Assembly (NCBI GenBank): GCA_934500835.1 | Contig: CAKSTR010000001.1 | Span: forward strand, 496,001-560,000 | DNA length: 64,000 nucleotides | Reading direction: 5' to 3' | From: an uncultured Paracoccaceae bacterium | Lineage (GTDB): Bacteria; Pseudomonadota; Alphaproteobacteria; Rhodobacterales; Rhodobacteraceae | In this document: piece after piece, positions 21,906 through 30,937 of the stretch | Layout of the letters: every line of letters begins with the position of its first letter | Numbering within the stretch: the stretch's first letter is position 1 | The notes under the pieces: model-generated | Told to the model about the DNA's origin: nothing | Databases searched by the model: none | Seen by the model: the letters and a program-made list of their open reading frames with translations, nothing else | Position numbers and translations under genes: made by a program

Positions 21906-24335
21906 ATGGCGGGGGAAGGCATCATCGACCGCGCGGCCGACCCGGTGCTGGCCTTCGCCGACCGGCTGGGAGCGGTGCGCGACGAGAAGCAGTCCGACCT
22001 GCTGAAACACTCTGCCGTTCTGCTGGACCGGTTCACCGTCACCCTGCAGCGCGCCGGCATCCCCGGCCCCGCCGTGCCCCCCGCCCGCGCCGCACTTGCG
22101 CTGATCCTGGACCAGAGCGCGCGCGCGAACCGCAGCGTGGACGTGACCCGCTGGGGACCCGAGGCAAAGCGCCTGCTCTTCGAAGGGCGCGATATTTCAT
22201 CGGCCGATCTGACCGAATACATCCGCCGCGCCGCCGAAGCGCCCGATCACCGCGAGACTGTCACCTTCGTCACCCGCAGCCTGCAGCGGCTGGACACCGG
22301 CCGCCGCGCCTTCGACACCTCGCCCGTGGCGGCGAACTGGACCGGCATCGTCGCGGTGCTGGTCGTGGCCTATGTGCTGGCCGTCATCGGCTGGGCGGCC
22401 TGGGTCGAATGGCGCTTCCACCGCGATCTTGCTGCCGCCTTCGACGCCAGCGCGCTTGAGATAGGCCTGGACCGGCCCGGCCCCTTTCCCGATCTGGCGC
22501 AGCGGCTGGACCGGCTGGCGGCCGAAACGCGCAACACTGCCGGGACAAGGGCCAAGGCGCCGATCAGCCTGTTTGCCGGGATCTTCGACTATGACGCGGC
22601 GGTGCGGGCCGCGGCGGTCTATCAGGACGCGCTGCAAAGGCACCTGCCGCCGGTCCTGTCGGGGGCCGTCGACCGCGCGCTGGCCAGCGAGGGCGAGCCC
22701 GCCGCCGCCTATGATACGCTGCGGGCCTGGTCGGTTCTTTCCGGCCAGGCCGACTGGCAGCCGGACTGGCTGGCCGGCTGGGCGGCGGATCGGGCCGGCG
22801 CGGACCCCGCGCTGGCCGGTCTGGCCCCGCATCTGGCAGCACTGCAGCCGCCCGCCACGCCCCCCGCCCCGCCGGATGCCGAACTGCTCGATCAGGCCCG
22901 CACCATCGCCGCCGAGGCCCCCGAACCTGACCGCGCCTATCTGGAACTGCGCCGCTCGACCACTGCCGCCGCCCTGCCCGGCTGGCTGCCCGACGCCGCC
23001 GTGCCGGACCTGTCGATGATCCTGCGCCGCAAATCCGGCCTGCCGATGGACCTGCCGATGCCGGGGCTCTACACCCAGGCCGGCTGGGATTTCGCACGCG
23101 ACTTCGGTGCCGGACTGGCGGTTCAGGCCGCCCGCGATCAGGCACGCCGGCTGTTCATCACGCCGCCTAAGCCGCAGAACGACACGCCCGATGTGCTGAT
23201 GGACCGGCTGCAGGATGACACGCTGACGCATTGGTCCGACTACCTGGCCGATCTGCGGGTGCGCGAGTTCACCACGCCCGACGCCTCGGTCCGCATCTCG
23301 GGCAAACTGTCCGAGCGGTCCTCGCCGCTCGAGGGGCTGCTGCGGCAGGTCTGGTTGCAGGCAGGCGGCGCGGACCGCCGCCGCAGCCACCCCCAACAGA
23401 TTGAAATCGCTGCCGTCTTCGGGCCGATGATCCAATATGTCGATTCTGGCCGGATGCAGGAAATCTCGCGTCTGTTTGCCGGCCTGAACGTGGCGCTCGC
23501 CGCACGCGACCGCGATGAGGAGAAAGGCCAGCAACGTCTGATGTCGGTGCAGGACCGCGCCGCCTCGGTCGCAACGCTTGGCGTGGCGCCAAAGGTCGTG
23601 GTGCAGCTGGTCGAGGACACGCTTGCCCAGACCGGCGCCGAACATGCCGACCTCCTGTCGAACAATCTGACCCGGTTCTGGCAGACCGAAGTGCTGGAGA
23701 CCTGCCTTGGCGTGACGCAGGGCCGCTTTCCCTTCGCCGAAGGCAGCGATGCCGACCCCGATCAGGTGCAGCGCCTCTTCGCCCCCGGCGGCATGATCGA
23801 CCGTTTCGTGAAGTCGCGCGCGGCCGAGATGCTGGACATGTCCGACACCCCCTGGCGCTGGAAGCCCGAGGCCCGTTTCGAAGGGCTGAACCCCGACTCC
23901 GCCATCTTCCTGCAACGCGCGACCGAGATCGGCACCGGCCTCTTTCCGAACGGCCAGGCGGGGGCCACCCTGACCCTTTCGGCGCTGGCCGAACGCGGCC
24001 GTGCCTTCGTCAGTCTTGGCGGCAACGGCGGCCCGGTCGAGGCCGCAACCGAAAGCCTTGTGCTGGCCTGGCCCGGCGGTACTCCGCAGGCCGGGATCGA
24101 GATCGTCTTCAACTCCGGCGCGGGCGAGGCCCGGCTGACCCAGCCTGGCTATTGGGGCCTTCTGCGGCTTCTGGCGCCGTTGCGCCTGCGCGACCGCGAC
24201 GACGGCCAGCGCTTTCTTGTCGACCTCAAGGCCGACCAGTCCCGGCTTTTCCTTGAGATCGTCACCGACAAGCCGCAAAACCCCATCGCCATGCGCAAGC
24301 TGATGCAGGGCTTCACCTGCCCGCCCGTGCTCTGA
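21906..24335 (+). CDS. Short IcmF/TssM-like protein without the N-terminal GTPase domain (809 aa)
   Basis: The C-terminal 500 residues follow the pattern of TssM: GRFPFAEGSDADPDQVQRLF and APGGMIDRFVKS match the same region in the full TssM of this locus (GRYPFEKGSAIDVNTADFQR, GPGGMVDTF). One membrane span lies at about 143-165 (ANWTGIVAVLVVAYVLAVIG). There is no Walker A motif. The 140-residue cytoplasmic N-terminus (ALALILDQSARANRSVD, LLFEGRD) is faintly DotU-like in spacing. So it looks like a second, trimmed TssM, perhaps with a TssL-like head, and may form part of a modified membrane complex. Long antisense frames here are shadows. Confidence 0.8.
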   Translation: MAGEGIIDRAADPVLAFADRLGAVRDEKQSDLLKHSAVLLDRFTVTLQRAGIPGPAVPPARAALALILDQSARANRSVDVTRWGPEAKRLLFEGRDISSADLTEYIRRAAEAPDHRETVTFVTRSLQRLDTGRRAFDTSPVAANWTGIVAVLVVAYVLAVIGWAAWVEWRFHRDLAAAFDASALEIGLDRPGPFPDLAQRLDRLAAETRNTAGTRAKAPISLFAGIFDYDAAVRAAAVYQDALQRHLPPVLSGAVDRALASEGEPAAAYDTLRAWSVLSGQADWQPDWLAGWAADRAGADPALAGLAPHLAALQPPATPPAPPDAELLDQARTIAAEAPEPDRAYLELRRSTTAAALPGWLPDAAVPDLSMILRRKSGLPMDLPMPGLYTQAGWDFARDFGAGLAVQAARDQARRLFITPPKPQNDTPDVLMDRLQDDTLTHWSDYLADLRVREFTTPDASVRISGKLSERSSPLEGLLRQVWLQAGGADRRRSHPQQIEIAAVFGPMIQYVDSGRMQEISRLFAGLNVALAARDRDEEKGQQRLMSVQDRAASVATLGVAPKVVVQLVEDTLAQTGAEHADLLSNNLTRFWQTEVLETCLGVTQGRFPFAEGSDADPDQVQRLFAPGGMIDRFVKSRAAEMLDMSDTPWRWKPEARFEGLNPDSAIFLQRATEIGTGLFPNGQAGATLTLSALAERGRAFVSLGGNGGPVEAATESLVLAWPGGTPQAGIEIVFNSGAGEARLTQPGYWGLLRLLAPLRLRDRDDGQRFLVDLKADQSRLFLEIVTDKPQNPIAMRKLMQGFTCPPVL

Positions 24336-24383
24336 GAGGCCTTCGGCACCCTTCACTTTGGCAGAAATATCCTGCGGGGAGGT

Positions 24384-24408
24384 CCGGAGGGGCGCAAAGC
24401 CCCTCCGG
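24384..24408. terminator. Perfect 10-bp stem-loop before vgrG
   Basis: CCGGAGGGGC-GCAAA-GCCCCTCCGG, without a following T-run. It lies 49 bases after the IcmF-like gene and may limit read-through. A TATACT hexamer at 24468-24473 downstream could be a -10 element giving vgrG its own promoter. Confidence 0.5.
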
Positions 24409-24531
24409 CGGCCGGCAAAGGGGCGCAGGGCCGGAAATTCCCACGCGCCAAAGCCCGCGAATCCGTTTATACTCGGCAGGCATTGCACCGCACTCCTTTT
24501 TGACCGCCCGCTTCATCCAGGGATCACTGCC

Positions 24532-26835
24532 TTGACAATTGACCGTCACATCACCGTTTCCGTGCCCGCCATCGACTCCGAAGTGTTTTTCGCCCGGATG
24601 GAGGGCCAGGACGAAATCTCGCAGCCCTTCACCTACAGCCTGCTGATTTCCACCAAGGACATGGAACTGGACCCGATGAAGGTCCTGGGCACAGCGGCCG
24701 AGATCGCGGTCAAGGGAGAGACCCCGCGCCTGTTCCACGGCCTTGTCGCCGACATGACGCTGGAAGAGATCCGCGACGATCTCAGCTTTTACCGCATGAC
24801 CCTGCGGCCCGCGCTCTGGTTCATGTCACTGGAGTCCGACAACCGGATCTTCCAGGAAAAGACCGTCCCCGACATTCTGGAAGAGGTCTTCAGCGAATGG
24901 CCCGACGTCAAGTTCAAGCTGAAGCTGCAGGCAAAATACGACAAGCGCGAATATTGCGTGCAATACGGCGAAAGCGACATGGATTTCGTCCAGCGGCTGA
25001 TGGAGGACGAAGGCATCTTCTACTTCTTCAGCCATGACAAAGACGGCCATGTGATGATGATCGTCGACAGTAACGGCGCAATGGTCCCGGCCGAGGGCGG
25101 CGAGACGGTGCCCTATGAACCCGACAGCCGGGTTTCCTACATCGAGGGGGACTTCATCACCCAGTGGCTGCCCAAGGCCACCGTGCGCTCGGGCAAGTTC
25201 ACCCAGACCGACTATGATTTCAAGAAGCCCACCTTCGACCTGACGACATTGAACGCCGCCCCCGTCGGCCATGGTCAGGACAAGGGCGAGGTCTACCACT
25301 ACCCGGGCCGCTATCTGGAACTGTCGGCCGGCGACCGGATCGCCGAGCGGCGCCTGCACGAGTTGCAGTCCGAACGGCATCGTGTCTGGGCACGCGGGAC
25401 GGCGCGGCACCTGCGCTCGGGCCATGTGTTCGAGCTGGAATCGTTCCCCCGCGCCTCCGAGAACCGCAGATATTTCGTCCTCCGCGCCGCCTACAGGATG
25501 TGGGACGAAGAGTTGCGCGCGGGACAGGCCCGTGATGGATCGGGCTACGAGGTCAGGCTTGATCTGGCCCCCCTGGACATCACCTATCGCCCGCCGCGCC
25601 GCACCCGCAAGCCGCGGATGCAGGGCCCGCAGACCGCCGTCGTCGTCGGCCCCGCCGGGGCCGAGATCTTCTGCGACGAATATTCGCGCGTGAAGGTGCA
25701 TTTCCACTGGGACCGGCTGGACAAGCGCGACGAAAACTCAAGCTGCTTCGTGCGCGTCTCGGCCGCCTGGGCAGGCGCCGGCTGGGGCTTCATCCAGATC
25801 CCCCGCATCGGGCACGAGGTGATCGTCGACTTTCTGGAAGGCGACCCGGACCAGCCCATCATCACCGGCCGGGTCTACCACGCGCAGAACACCGTGCCCT
25901 ACGGCCTGCCCGACAACGCCAGTCAGTCGGGCTGGAAAAGCTGGTCCACCCCAACGACGGGCGGCTACAACGAGTTGCGCTTCGAGGACAAGGCCGGCGC
26001 CGAAGAGGTCTATTTCCAGGCCGAGAAGGACCACACCGAACTGGTCAAGAACAACGAGACCCGCAACATCGGCAACGACTGGGTCGAGGATGTCGGCCAT
26101 GACGCGACGCAAAGCATCGGCCACGACCGCACCGAAAGCGTCTCCAACAACAAGGCGGTCAGCGTCGGCAACAACCGGACCGTCTCGATCGGCGTCAACG
26201 ATGACGAAACCGTGGGATCGAACCGCAGCCTGACCGTGGGCGCCAACGAGACGATCAACGTCGGCGCCAACTCGATCGAGACCATCGGCTCGAACCACAG
26301 CCAGACCGTCGCAATCGCGCAGACCATCAGCATCGGCGCGATGCGCGTCGATACCGTGGGCGCCGCCGAGATCCGCACCGTCGGGGCCGAGCAGGTGATG
26401 ACCATCGGGGCCGACCGCATCGTCACCGTGGGCAGCGACCAGACCCATACCATCGGCAGCGATGACACCTGGACCATCGCATCCAGCCAGACGATTTCCG
26501 TCGGCGACGATCAGTCGATCACCATCGGCGGGGCGCAGTCGCTGAAGGTCGGCAAGGATCAGTCGAACACCATCGGCGGCGCCCAGTCGACGAACGTCGG
26601 CAAGGATGCGTCGCATGACGTGAAGGGTGCCTTCAGCGTCAAGGCGGGCAAGACCATCTCGCTTGAAGCCGCCGATGCCATCGTGCTGAAGACCGGAAGC
26701 GCCTCGATCTCGATGAAGAAGGACGGCACGATCACCATCGAGGGCAAGGACATCACGCTGAAAGGCTCGGGCAAGATCAACGTCAAGGCCAGCAGCGATG
26801 TGACCGTCAAGGGCTCGAAGATCCTGAACAACTGA
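24532..26835 (+). CDS. vgrG: VgrG spike protein (TssI, 767 aa)
   Basis: The frame has no suitable ATG; the best start is TTG 24532 (MTIDRHITVSVPAIDSEVFF). The N-terminal gp27-like part is followed by the gp5-like OB fold (SRVKVHFHWDR, IQIPRIGHEVIVDFLEGDPD, QPIITGRVYH). Residues about 500-690 form a long run of short beta repeats of the type TIGSNHSQTV and SVGNNRTVSI, the needle helix. The end (GKINVKASSDVTVKGSKI) has no added toxin domain. VgrG trimerises at the tip of the Hcp tube and bears PAAR-type cargo. The needle is long compared with standard VgrG. Confidence 0.95.
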   Translation: MTIDRHITVSVPAIDSEVFFARMEGQDEISQPFTYSLLISTKDMELDPMKVLGTAAEIAVKGETPRLFHGLVADMTLEEIRDDLSFYRMTLRPALWFMSLESDNRIFQEKTVPDILEEVFSEWPDVKFKLKLQAKYDKREYCVQYGESDMDFVQRLMEDEGIFYFFSHDKDGHVMMIVDSNGAMVPAEGGETVPYEPDSRVSYIEGDFITQWLPKATVRSGKFTQTDYDFKKPTFDLTTLNAAPVGHGQDKGEVYHYPGRYLELSAGDRIAERRLHELQSERHRVWARGTARHLRSGHVFELESFPRASENRRYFVLRAAYRMWDEELRAGQARDGSGYEVRLDLAPLDITYRPPRRTRKPRMQGPQTAVVVGPAGAEIFCDEYSRVKVHFHWDRLDKRDENSSCFVRVSAAWAGAGWGFIQIPRIGHEVIVDFLEGDPDQPIITGRVYHAQNTVPYGLPDNASQSGWKSWSTPTTGGYNELRFEDKAGAEEVYFQAEKDHTELVKNNETRNIGNDWVEDVGHDATQSIGHDRTESVSNNKAVSVGNNRTVSIGVNDDETVGSNRSLTVGANETINVGANSIETIGSNHSQTVAIAQTISIGAMRVDTVGAAEIRTVGAEQVMTIGADRIVTVGSDQTHTIGSDDTWTIASSQTISVGDDQSITIGGAQSLKVGKDQSNTIGGAQSTNVGKDASHDVKGAFSVKAGKTISLEAADAIVLKTGSASISMKKDGTITIEGKDITLKGSGKINVKASSDVTVKGSKILNN

Positions 26836-27313
26836 AAAGGCGATCCAGAACCTCGTGGGGTTCGGCGGCATCGCAGCCGGCGGCCGGCAGGGCGCGTGAC
26901 CAAAGCTGCATCGCCTCGCCCCCGGCATCCCCCCGGGGCGGGGCCAGATCGGCCAGCGCCTCTTCCAGCGCATCGGGAAGAACGGCCTCGGCCTGCGCGC
27001 GCAGCAGAAGGCCAAGGGCTGCATCGCACCACGGGTCCAGTCCGGCCGGCCCGGGCAGCGCGTCGGCTACAAGGAAAGCCGCCAGCGGAAAGCGCCGCCC
27101 GACCCGGTCCGCGCCGGGAATCACCACCCCCGCCGCCACCTTCCCACCCGAGGCCAGCCGCAGCCGCACCCCGCCGTCGGGCCAGTGCAGCCGCCCGGCC
27201 AGATGGCGCGCCGCCCAGCCGTCCCAGAAGGCGGCAAAGCCGGTGGGCAGGCCACGGGTCAGAAAATCCCCCGCAACCGGCAGCTTGCCATGAAATCCGG
27301 TCAGGACATCCAT
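26807..27313 (-). CDS. tagF: TagF-type T6SS regulator (168 aa)
   Basis: The start is ATG 27313 (MDVLTGFHGKLPVAGDFLTR). GKLPxxGDF and FWDGWAARHLAG are the signature of the TagF family, which in other species restrains T6SS assembly independently of PpkA/PppA, partly by sequestering Fha. It is the last gene of the long minus-strand operon, and its end overlaps that of vgrG by 29 bases in convergent orientation. Two AT-rich hairpins sit between tssM and this gene. The stop is followed directly by opposing coding sequence, so no separate terminator exists. Confidence 0.88.
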   Translation of the reverse strand: MDVLTGFHGKLPVAGDFLTRGLPTGFAAFWDGWAARHLAGRLHWPDGGVRLRLASGGKVAAGVVIPGADRVGRRFPLAAFLVADALPGPAGLDPWCDAALGLLLRAQAEAVLPDALEEALADLAPPRGDAGGEAMQLWSRALPAAGCDAAEPHEVLDRLFSCSGSSSP

Positions 27314-27323
27314 CGCGGGACCG

Positions 27324-27367
27324 CAATTTTCTTCGCAGAAAATTGACAAATTCCTTCAAAGGAATTT
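27324..27367. promoter_or_regulatory. Twin AT-rich hairpins between tssM and tagF
   Basis: CAATTTTCT-TCGC-AGAAAATTG (27324-27345) and AAATTCCTT-CA-AAGGAATTT (27348-27367) are two 9-bp inverted repeats separated by two bases. They stand out in GC-rich surroundings and lie between the tssM stop and the tagF start, so they could terminate or attenuate transcription or stabilise the tssM message. Confidence 0.6.
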
Positions 27368-27376
27368 GCGCTCACC

Positions 27377-30300
27377 TCAGAAACCCTGTGGACATTTGAA
27401 GTTCCCGAACATCGTCAGGTCGAATGGGTTCTCGACCGACGCTGCCCGCAACTCAAATCTTGCCGAGAAGCCGCCCGAGGACAGGTTCAGGCTGAACAGT
27501 TCGGGCAGATTTGGGTCCTTCTTTAGTTTGCCGCTGATGAGCCGCAGCCAGGCCCAGGATCCGGTCTCGGAGGTCAGCGTCTCGCCCGATCCATCGACGG
27601 GCGAGAAGGACAGCGAGATCAGGTTGGTGCCGTCCTTGCCCGGCCAGGTCATCGCCTGCGGCCGGGCGGCCGAGTTGAAATAGACCAGTTGCTGCCCGTC
27701 GACATTCAGCGTGACGCGCGCGGCATTGGCCGACAGATCCTTTGGCTCCAGCGTGAAGGCCATGATCGGACCGGCGCCGCCGGGAAAGAGGGCATCCCGG
27801 ATAGACCGCGCCTGCTCGAAGGGTTGCAGGCTGGCGGCCGGCAGTCCGAAATCGGCGCGCCAGACCCAGGGGCGCACCGTGGTATCGACATATTGCAGCA
27901 GATGCGTGTTGGTGAAGGTGTCGACCATGCCCCCCGGCCCGAAGAGCCGCTGAAAATCGGCGGTGTTCACATCGATGGCAGACCCCTTCTCGAACGGATA
28001 GCGCCCGGCAGTGGCGCTGGTGCAGAAGGGCAGCACATCGGCCTTCCAGCGCGCATTCAACTGGGCCACCACGGCATCGCGGGTCACGCTGATGGTGTCG
28101 CCGGCCAGACCGGTCAGCCAGTCGTCCACCGGGTCGGGCAGGATCGTCGCCACATTGGCCAGCTGCCCCGTCAGTTGCGGCAGGCCGCCGCGGGCCAGAA
28201 GGGCGGCTTCAGGGTCGGGACTTGCGGCCACGGTCTGCAACTCGTTGGCCAGCGCGCCAAGGGCGGTTTCGGCATCGGTGATCAGGGGCGGCACGCCGTC
28301 CACCTCGTTGATGGTGGCTTTCAGCGGCGCGAAATGGTCGGCGATGATCTTGCCCGGAGGTTCGGCCGGCGCACCGGACTTCTCGCCACCCACGCCGATC
28401 TTGTCTGCCGCCTTGTCGGCCTTCGAGATCAGCGACCCCAGCTTGCCAAGCCGTTTCGTCGCCGCCTTGACCAGCCCGCCGGTATCGGCGCCCTCTTCGG
28501 GTTCGGGCGGGACGGCCATGAGGTCGGTCTCGGTCACCACGGCGCGCAACAGCCGCTTCAGGGTGGAATCCGCGCTGGCAAGGTCTTTCAGATTGGCCGT
28601 CGCCACCTGCAGATCGGTGATCGGAGCCAGCCGGACGTCGCGCAGGAAACCGTCCCATTGTGCAATGAAATCATCGGAGTAAAGCTTCAGGATGTCCTGT
28701 TCCAGCGTCTCGACCGAGGTGTCGCTGCTTTCGGCGCATCCCCCGGTGAAGACCGCCCGGTCCAGGGCCGCCTGTGCCGCGACCTCGGGGATCAGGGGCA
28801 GGATGACGTTGTGGAAGCCGGCATAGGTATAGGCACCGGGCAGGCCGGTCCGCAGCGTCTTGCCCGACAGGCGTGTCAGCACCTTGGTGGCGTTCGGGCC
28901 AGCGGTCTCGGCCGGAACCCATTCGGGCAGGCTGGTGACGTTCGGATCCTGCATCAGGCTGTTGTAGGCGCGCACCGACAGGGGAACCGTGCAGATCGCC
29001 TCAAGCGATTTGGCGACCAGCAGGTCATCAGGCTGGATGCGCTGCGCGGCCTCATCCCCGCCGGCCCGGTCGATCGCCGCCAGCTGGTGGGCTAGCGCGG
29101 CCTCGGTCGGGAAGGGCGGGATCGGGGCATGGTCGGGCAGGACTTCGGTCCACCAGAAGGTCAGGAACTCGCGGTCATAGGGCGCCTTGCCGGTCAGCAT
29201 GAGATAGGATTTCAGCGCGCCCAGCAGGAACTCGGGGTTCCTGATCTCGCGCCACATCGTCGCCTCCAGCAGGGCCACCATCCGCGGCTCGAGGATCGTC
29301 TCCAGCCCGTGTTCATAAGCGATGCGCTGCGCGCGATCCAGATCGGTGCGGGCGGACGGCCCCACGAGGCTGAGGACGCTTGCCGCCGCCGGGGTCTGTG
29401 CCGCCTCGATCTCGGCCATCGCCTCCAGCGCCACATCCAGATCCAGAGGATCGGTCGGCGCCTGACGCGAGGCCACATTGGCCAGCCGTTGCGACAGATC
29501 GGCGGTCAGGCGGGCCTGATCTGCCACCACGCCGGACTGGTTGAGGTAGGAATAAAGGAACCCCAGACCCGCCAAAGTCACCACCAGCGCCGCCGCCGCG
29601 ACCGATCCGCGCCAGATCCAGACCTTGCGCTCTTCGGCGGCGCGGTCGAACTGGCCAAGCCCGGCTTCGGGGAAGATCACCCCGGACAGCAGATCGTGCA
29701 GGAAGTAACTGCGCTGCTCGCCCATGGCACGGCGCGGCGGCGGATCGGCGCGCAGGCCATAGGAGCCGGCCATATCGACCAGCATGCGGTCGATCGGGCT
29801 GCCTTCCTGCGCGGCCGAGGTGAAATAGAAGCCGCGCAGCCAGGGTGCCTCTTCATAGCGGCTTTCGCCGAAAACGGTGTCCACCAGGATCTTCAGCGCG
29901 CCCTCAAGGCTTTCGACCTGGGCGGGGAAGCGGAACACCTCGGCCCGCCAGGGCAGTGCCGCATCTTCGGCCATCCGGCTGGAGAGGCGGGTTTCCAGCC
30001 GGCTGAGAAGCCCGCGCAATTCGCGGGCGATCACGGTGCCTTCGGGCCGCGCATCGGTGGGCAGGGTCGCGCCCCAGACCTGCTCGCGGTCGCGGCTGGT
30101 CAGATCGGCGAAGAAGGCCTCGAACCCCGGAACGAGGTCGGCCTTGGTGATCATCAGGTAGACCGGCAGCTGGATTTCCAGCTTTTCACGCAACTCGGCC
30201 AGACGCTTGCGAATGGTCTTGCCATGCGCCCGCAAAGCGGTCTCGTCGCCCAACAGCTCTTGCAAGGACAGGGTGACGATCACCCCGTTCAGCGCCCGCT

Positions 30301-30934
30301 TGCCGCGGTGCTTTTTCAGCAGGTCAAGAAAGCCGCCCCACTCCACCGCGTCGATCTCGGGGTTCGAGGCCTGTTCGACATAGCGCCCGGCGGTATCGAC
30401 CAGAACGGCGGTATCGGTAAAGAACCAGTCGCAGTTGCGGGTGCCGCCCACGCCCTTGATGTCGTCCGACAGGTCGATGGGGAAATGCAGACCGGACTGC
30501 TTCAATGCCGTGGTCTTGCCGGTGCCGGGCGGGCCGATGATCACATACCACGGCATCTCGCGCAGGAACTTCTTGGCACCCAGCTTGGATTTCTTCATCT
30601 GGCCAAGGATTTCGGCGAATTTGGTGTTGATCGCGGCCAGGTTGGCCTCGCCGGGCCGGGCGACAGCGGCCTGCGGCGGGGCGGCCAGTTCCGTCACGAA
30701 AAGCCGGTTCTTCCGGGCTGACCGAAGCTGACCCAGCAGGATCGAGAACAGCCACAGGATCACGATGACACCGATGGCGATCAGGCGGTTCAGTTCATCC
30801 TCAAGGGGGTGCAGATCGCCGAACGCCAACAAGGGGCCGAACTGCCAGATCAGCGCGCACAGCAAGAGGACGCCGATGAAGACCCACAGCTTGCGGGAAA
30901 TCAGGAAGCGGAACAGGCTCTTGATCAACCGCAT
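27377..30934 (-). CDS. tssM: TssM (IcmF) membrane-complex protein (1,185 aa)
   Basis: The protein has two N-terminal membrane spans (about 10-30 and 45-65), a cytoplasmic GTPase-like domain with Walker A IIGPPGTGKTTALKQ (about residue 135), a third span at about 445-468 (VAAAALVVTLAGLGFLYSYL), then a large periplasmic part ending in the IcmF-related and C-terminal domains (GRYPFEKGSAIDVN, GPGGMVDTFTNTH). With TssL and TssJ it forms the channel through the envelope. Length is normal for a full TssM. It starts three bases after the tssL stop. An insertion rich in Gly/Lys (about 830-860) separates periplasmic subdomains. Confidence 0.95.
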   Translation of the reverse strand: MRLIKSLFRFLISRKLWVFIGVLLLCALIWQFGPLLAFGDLHPLEDELNRLIAIGVIVILWLFSILLGQLRSARKNRLFVTELAAPPQAAVARPGEANLAAINTKFAEILGQMKKSKLGAKKFLREMPWYVIIGPPGTGKTTALKQSGLHFPIDLSDDIKGVGGTRNCDWFFTDTAVLVDTAGRYVEQASNPEIDAVEWGGFLDLLKKHRGKRALNGVIVTLSLQELLGDETALRAHGKTIRKRLAELREKLEIQLPVYLMITKADLVPGFEAFFADLTSRDREQVWGATLPTDARPEGTVIARELRGLLSRLETRLSSRMAEDAALPWRAEVFRFPAQVESLEGALKILVDTVFGESRYEEAPWLRGFYFTSAAQEGSPIDRMLVDMAGSYGLRADPPPRRAMGEQRSYFLHDLLSGVIFPEAGLGQFDRAAEERKVWIWRGSVAAAALVVTLAGLGFLYSYLNQSGVVADQARLTADLSQRLANVASRQAPTDPLDLDVALEAMAEIEAAQTPAAASVLSLVGPSARTDLDRAQRIAYEHGLETILEPRMVALLEATMWREIRNPEFLLGALKSYLMLTGKAPYDREFLTFWWTEVLPDHAPIPPFPTEAALAHQLAAIDRAGGDEAAQRIQPDDLLVAKSLEAICTVPLSVRAYNSLMQDPNVTSLPEWVPAETAGPNATKVLTRLSGKTLRTGLPGAYTYAGFHNVILPLIPEVAAQAALDRAVFTGGCAESSDTSVETLEQDILKLYSDDFIAQWDGFLRDVRLAPITDLQVATANLKDLASADSTLKRLLRAVVTETDLMAVPPEPEEGADTGGLVKAATKRLGKLGSLISKADKAADKIGVGGEKSGAPAEPPGKIIADHFAPLKATINEVDGVPPLITDAETALGALANELQTVAASPDPEAALLARGGLPQLTGQLANVATILPDPVDDWLTGLAGDTISVTRDAVVAQLNARWKADVLPFCTSATAGRYPFEKGSAIDVNTADFQRLFGPGGMVDTFTNTHLLQYVDTTVRPWVWRADFGLPAASLQPFEQARSIRDALFPGGAGPIMAFTLEPKDLSANAARVTLNVDGQQLVYFNSAARPQAMTWPGKDGTNLISLSFSPVDGSGETLTSETGSWAWLRLISGKLKKDPNLPELFSLNLSSGGFSARFELRAASVENPFDLTMFGNFKCPQGF

Positions 30935-30937
30935 CTG

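Noticed and set aside
22197..24488. 763-residue minus-strand frame antisense to the IcmF-like gene
   Set aside because: Shadow composition, and the plus frame carries TssM-type motifs and a membrane span.
26050..26700. Short periodic repeats in vgrG, considered as a CRISPR or DNA repeat array
   Set aside because: They encode the regular beta needle of VgrG; the DNA repeats are imperfect and stay in frame.
27689..30721. Two long plus-strand frames antisense to tssM
   Set aside because: Same reason: no motifs, and tssM on the other strand is unambiguous.
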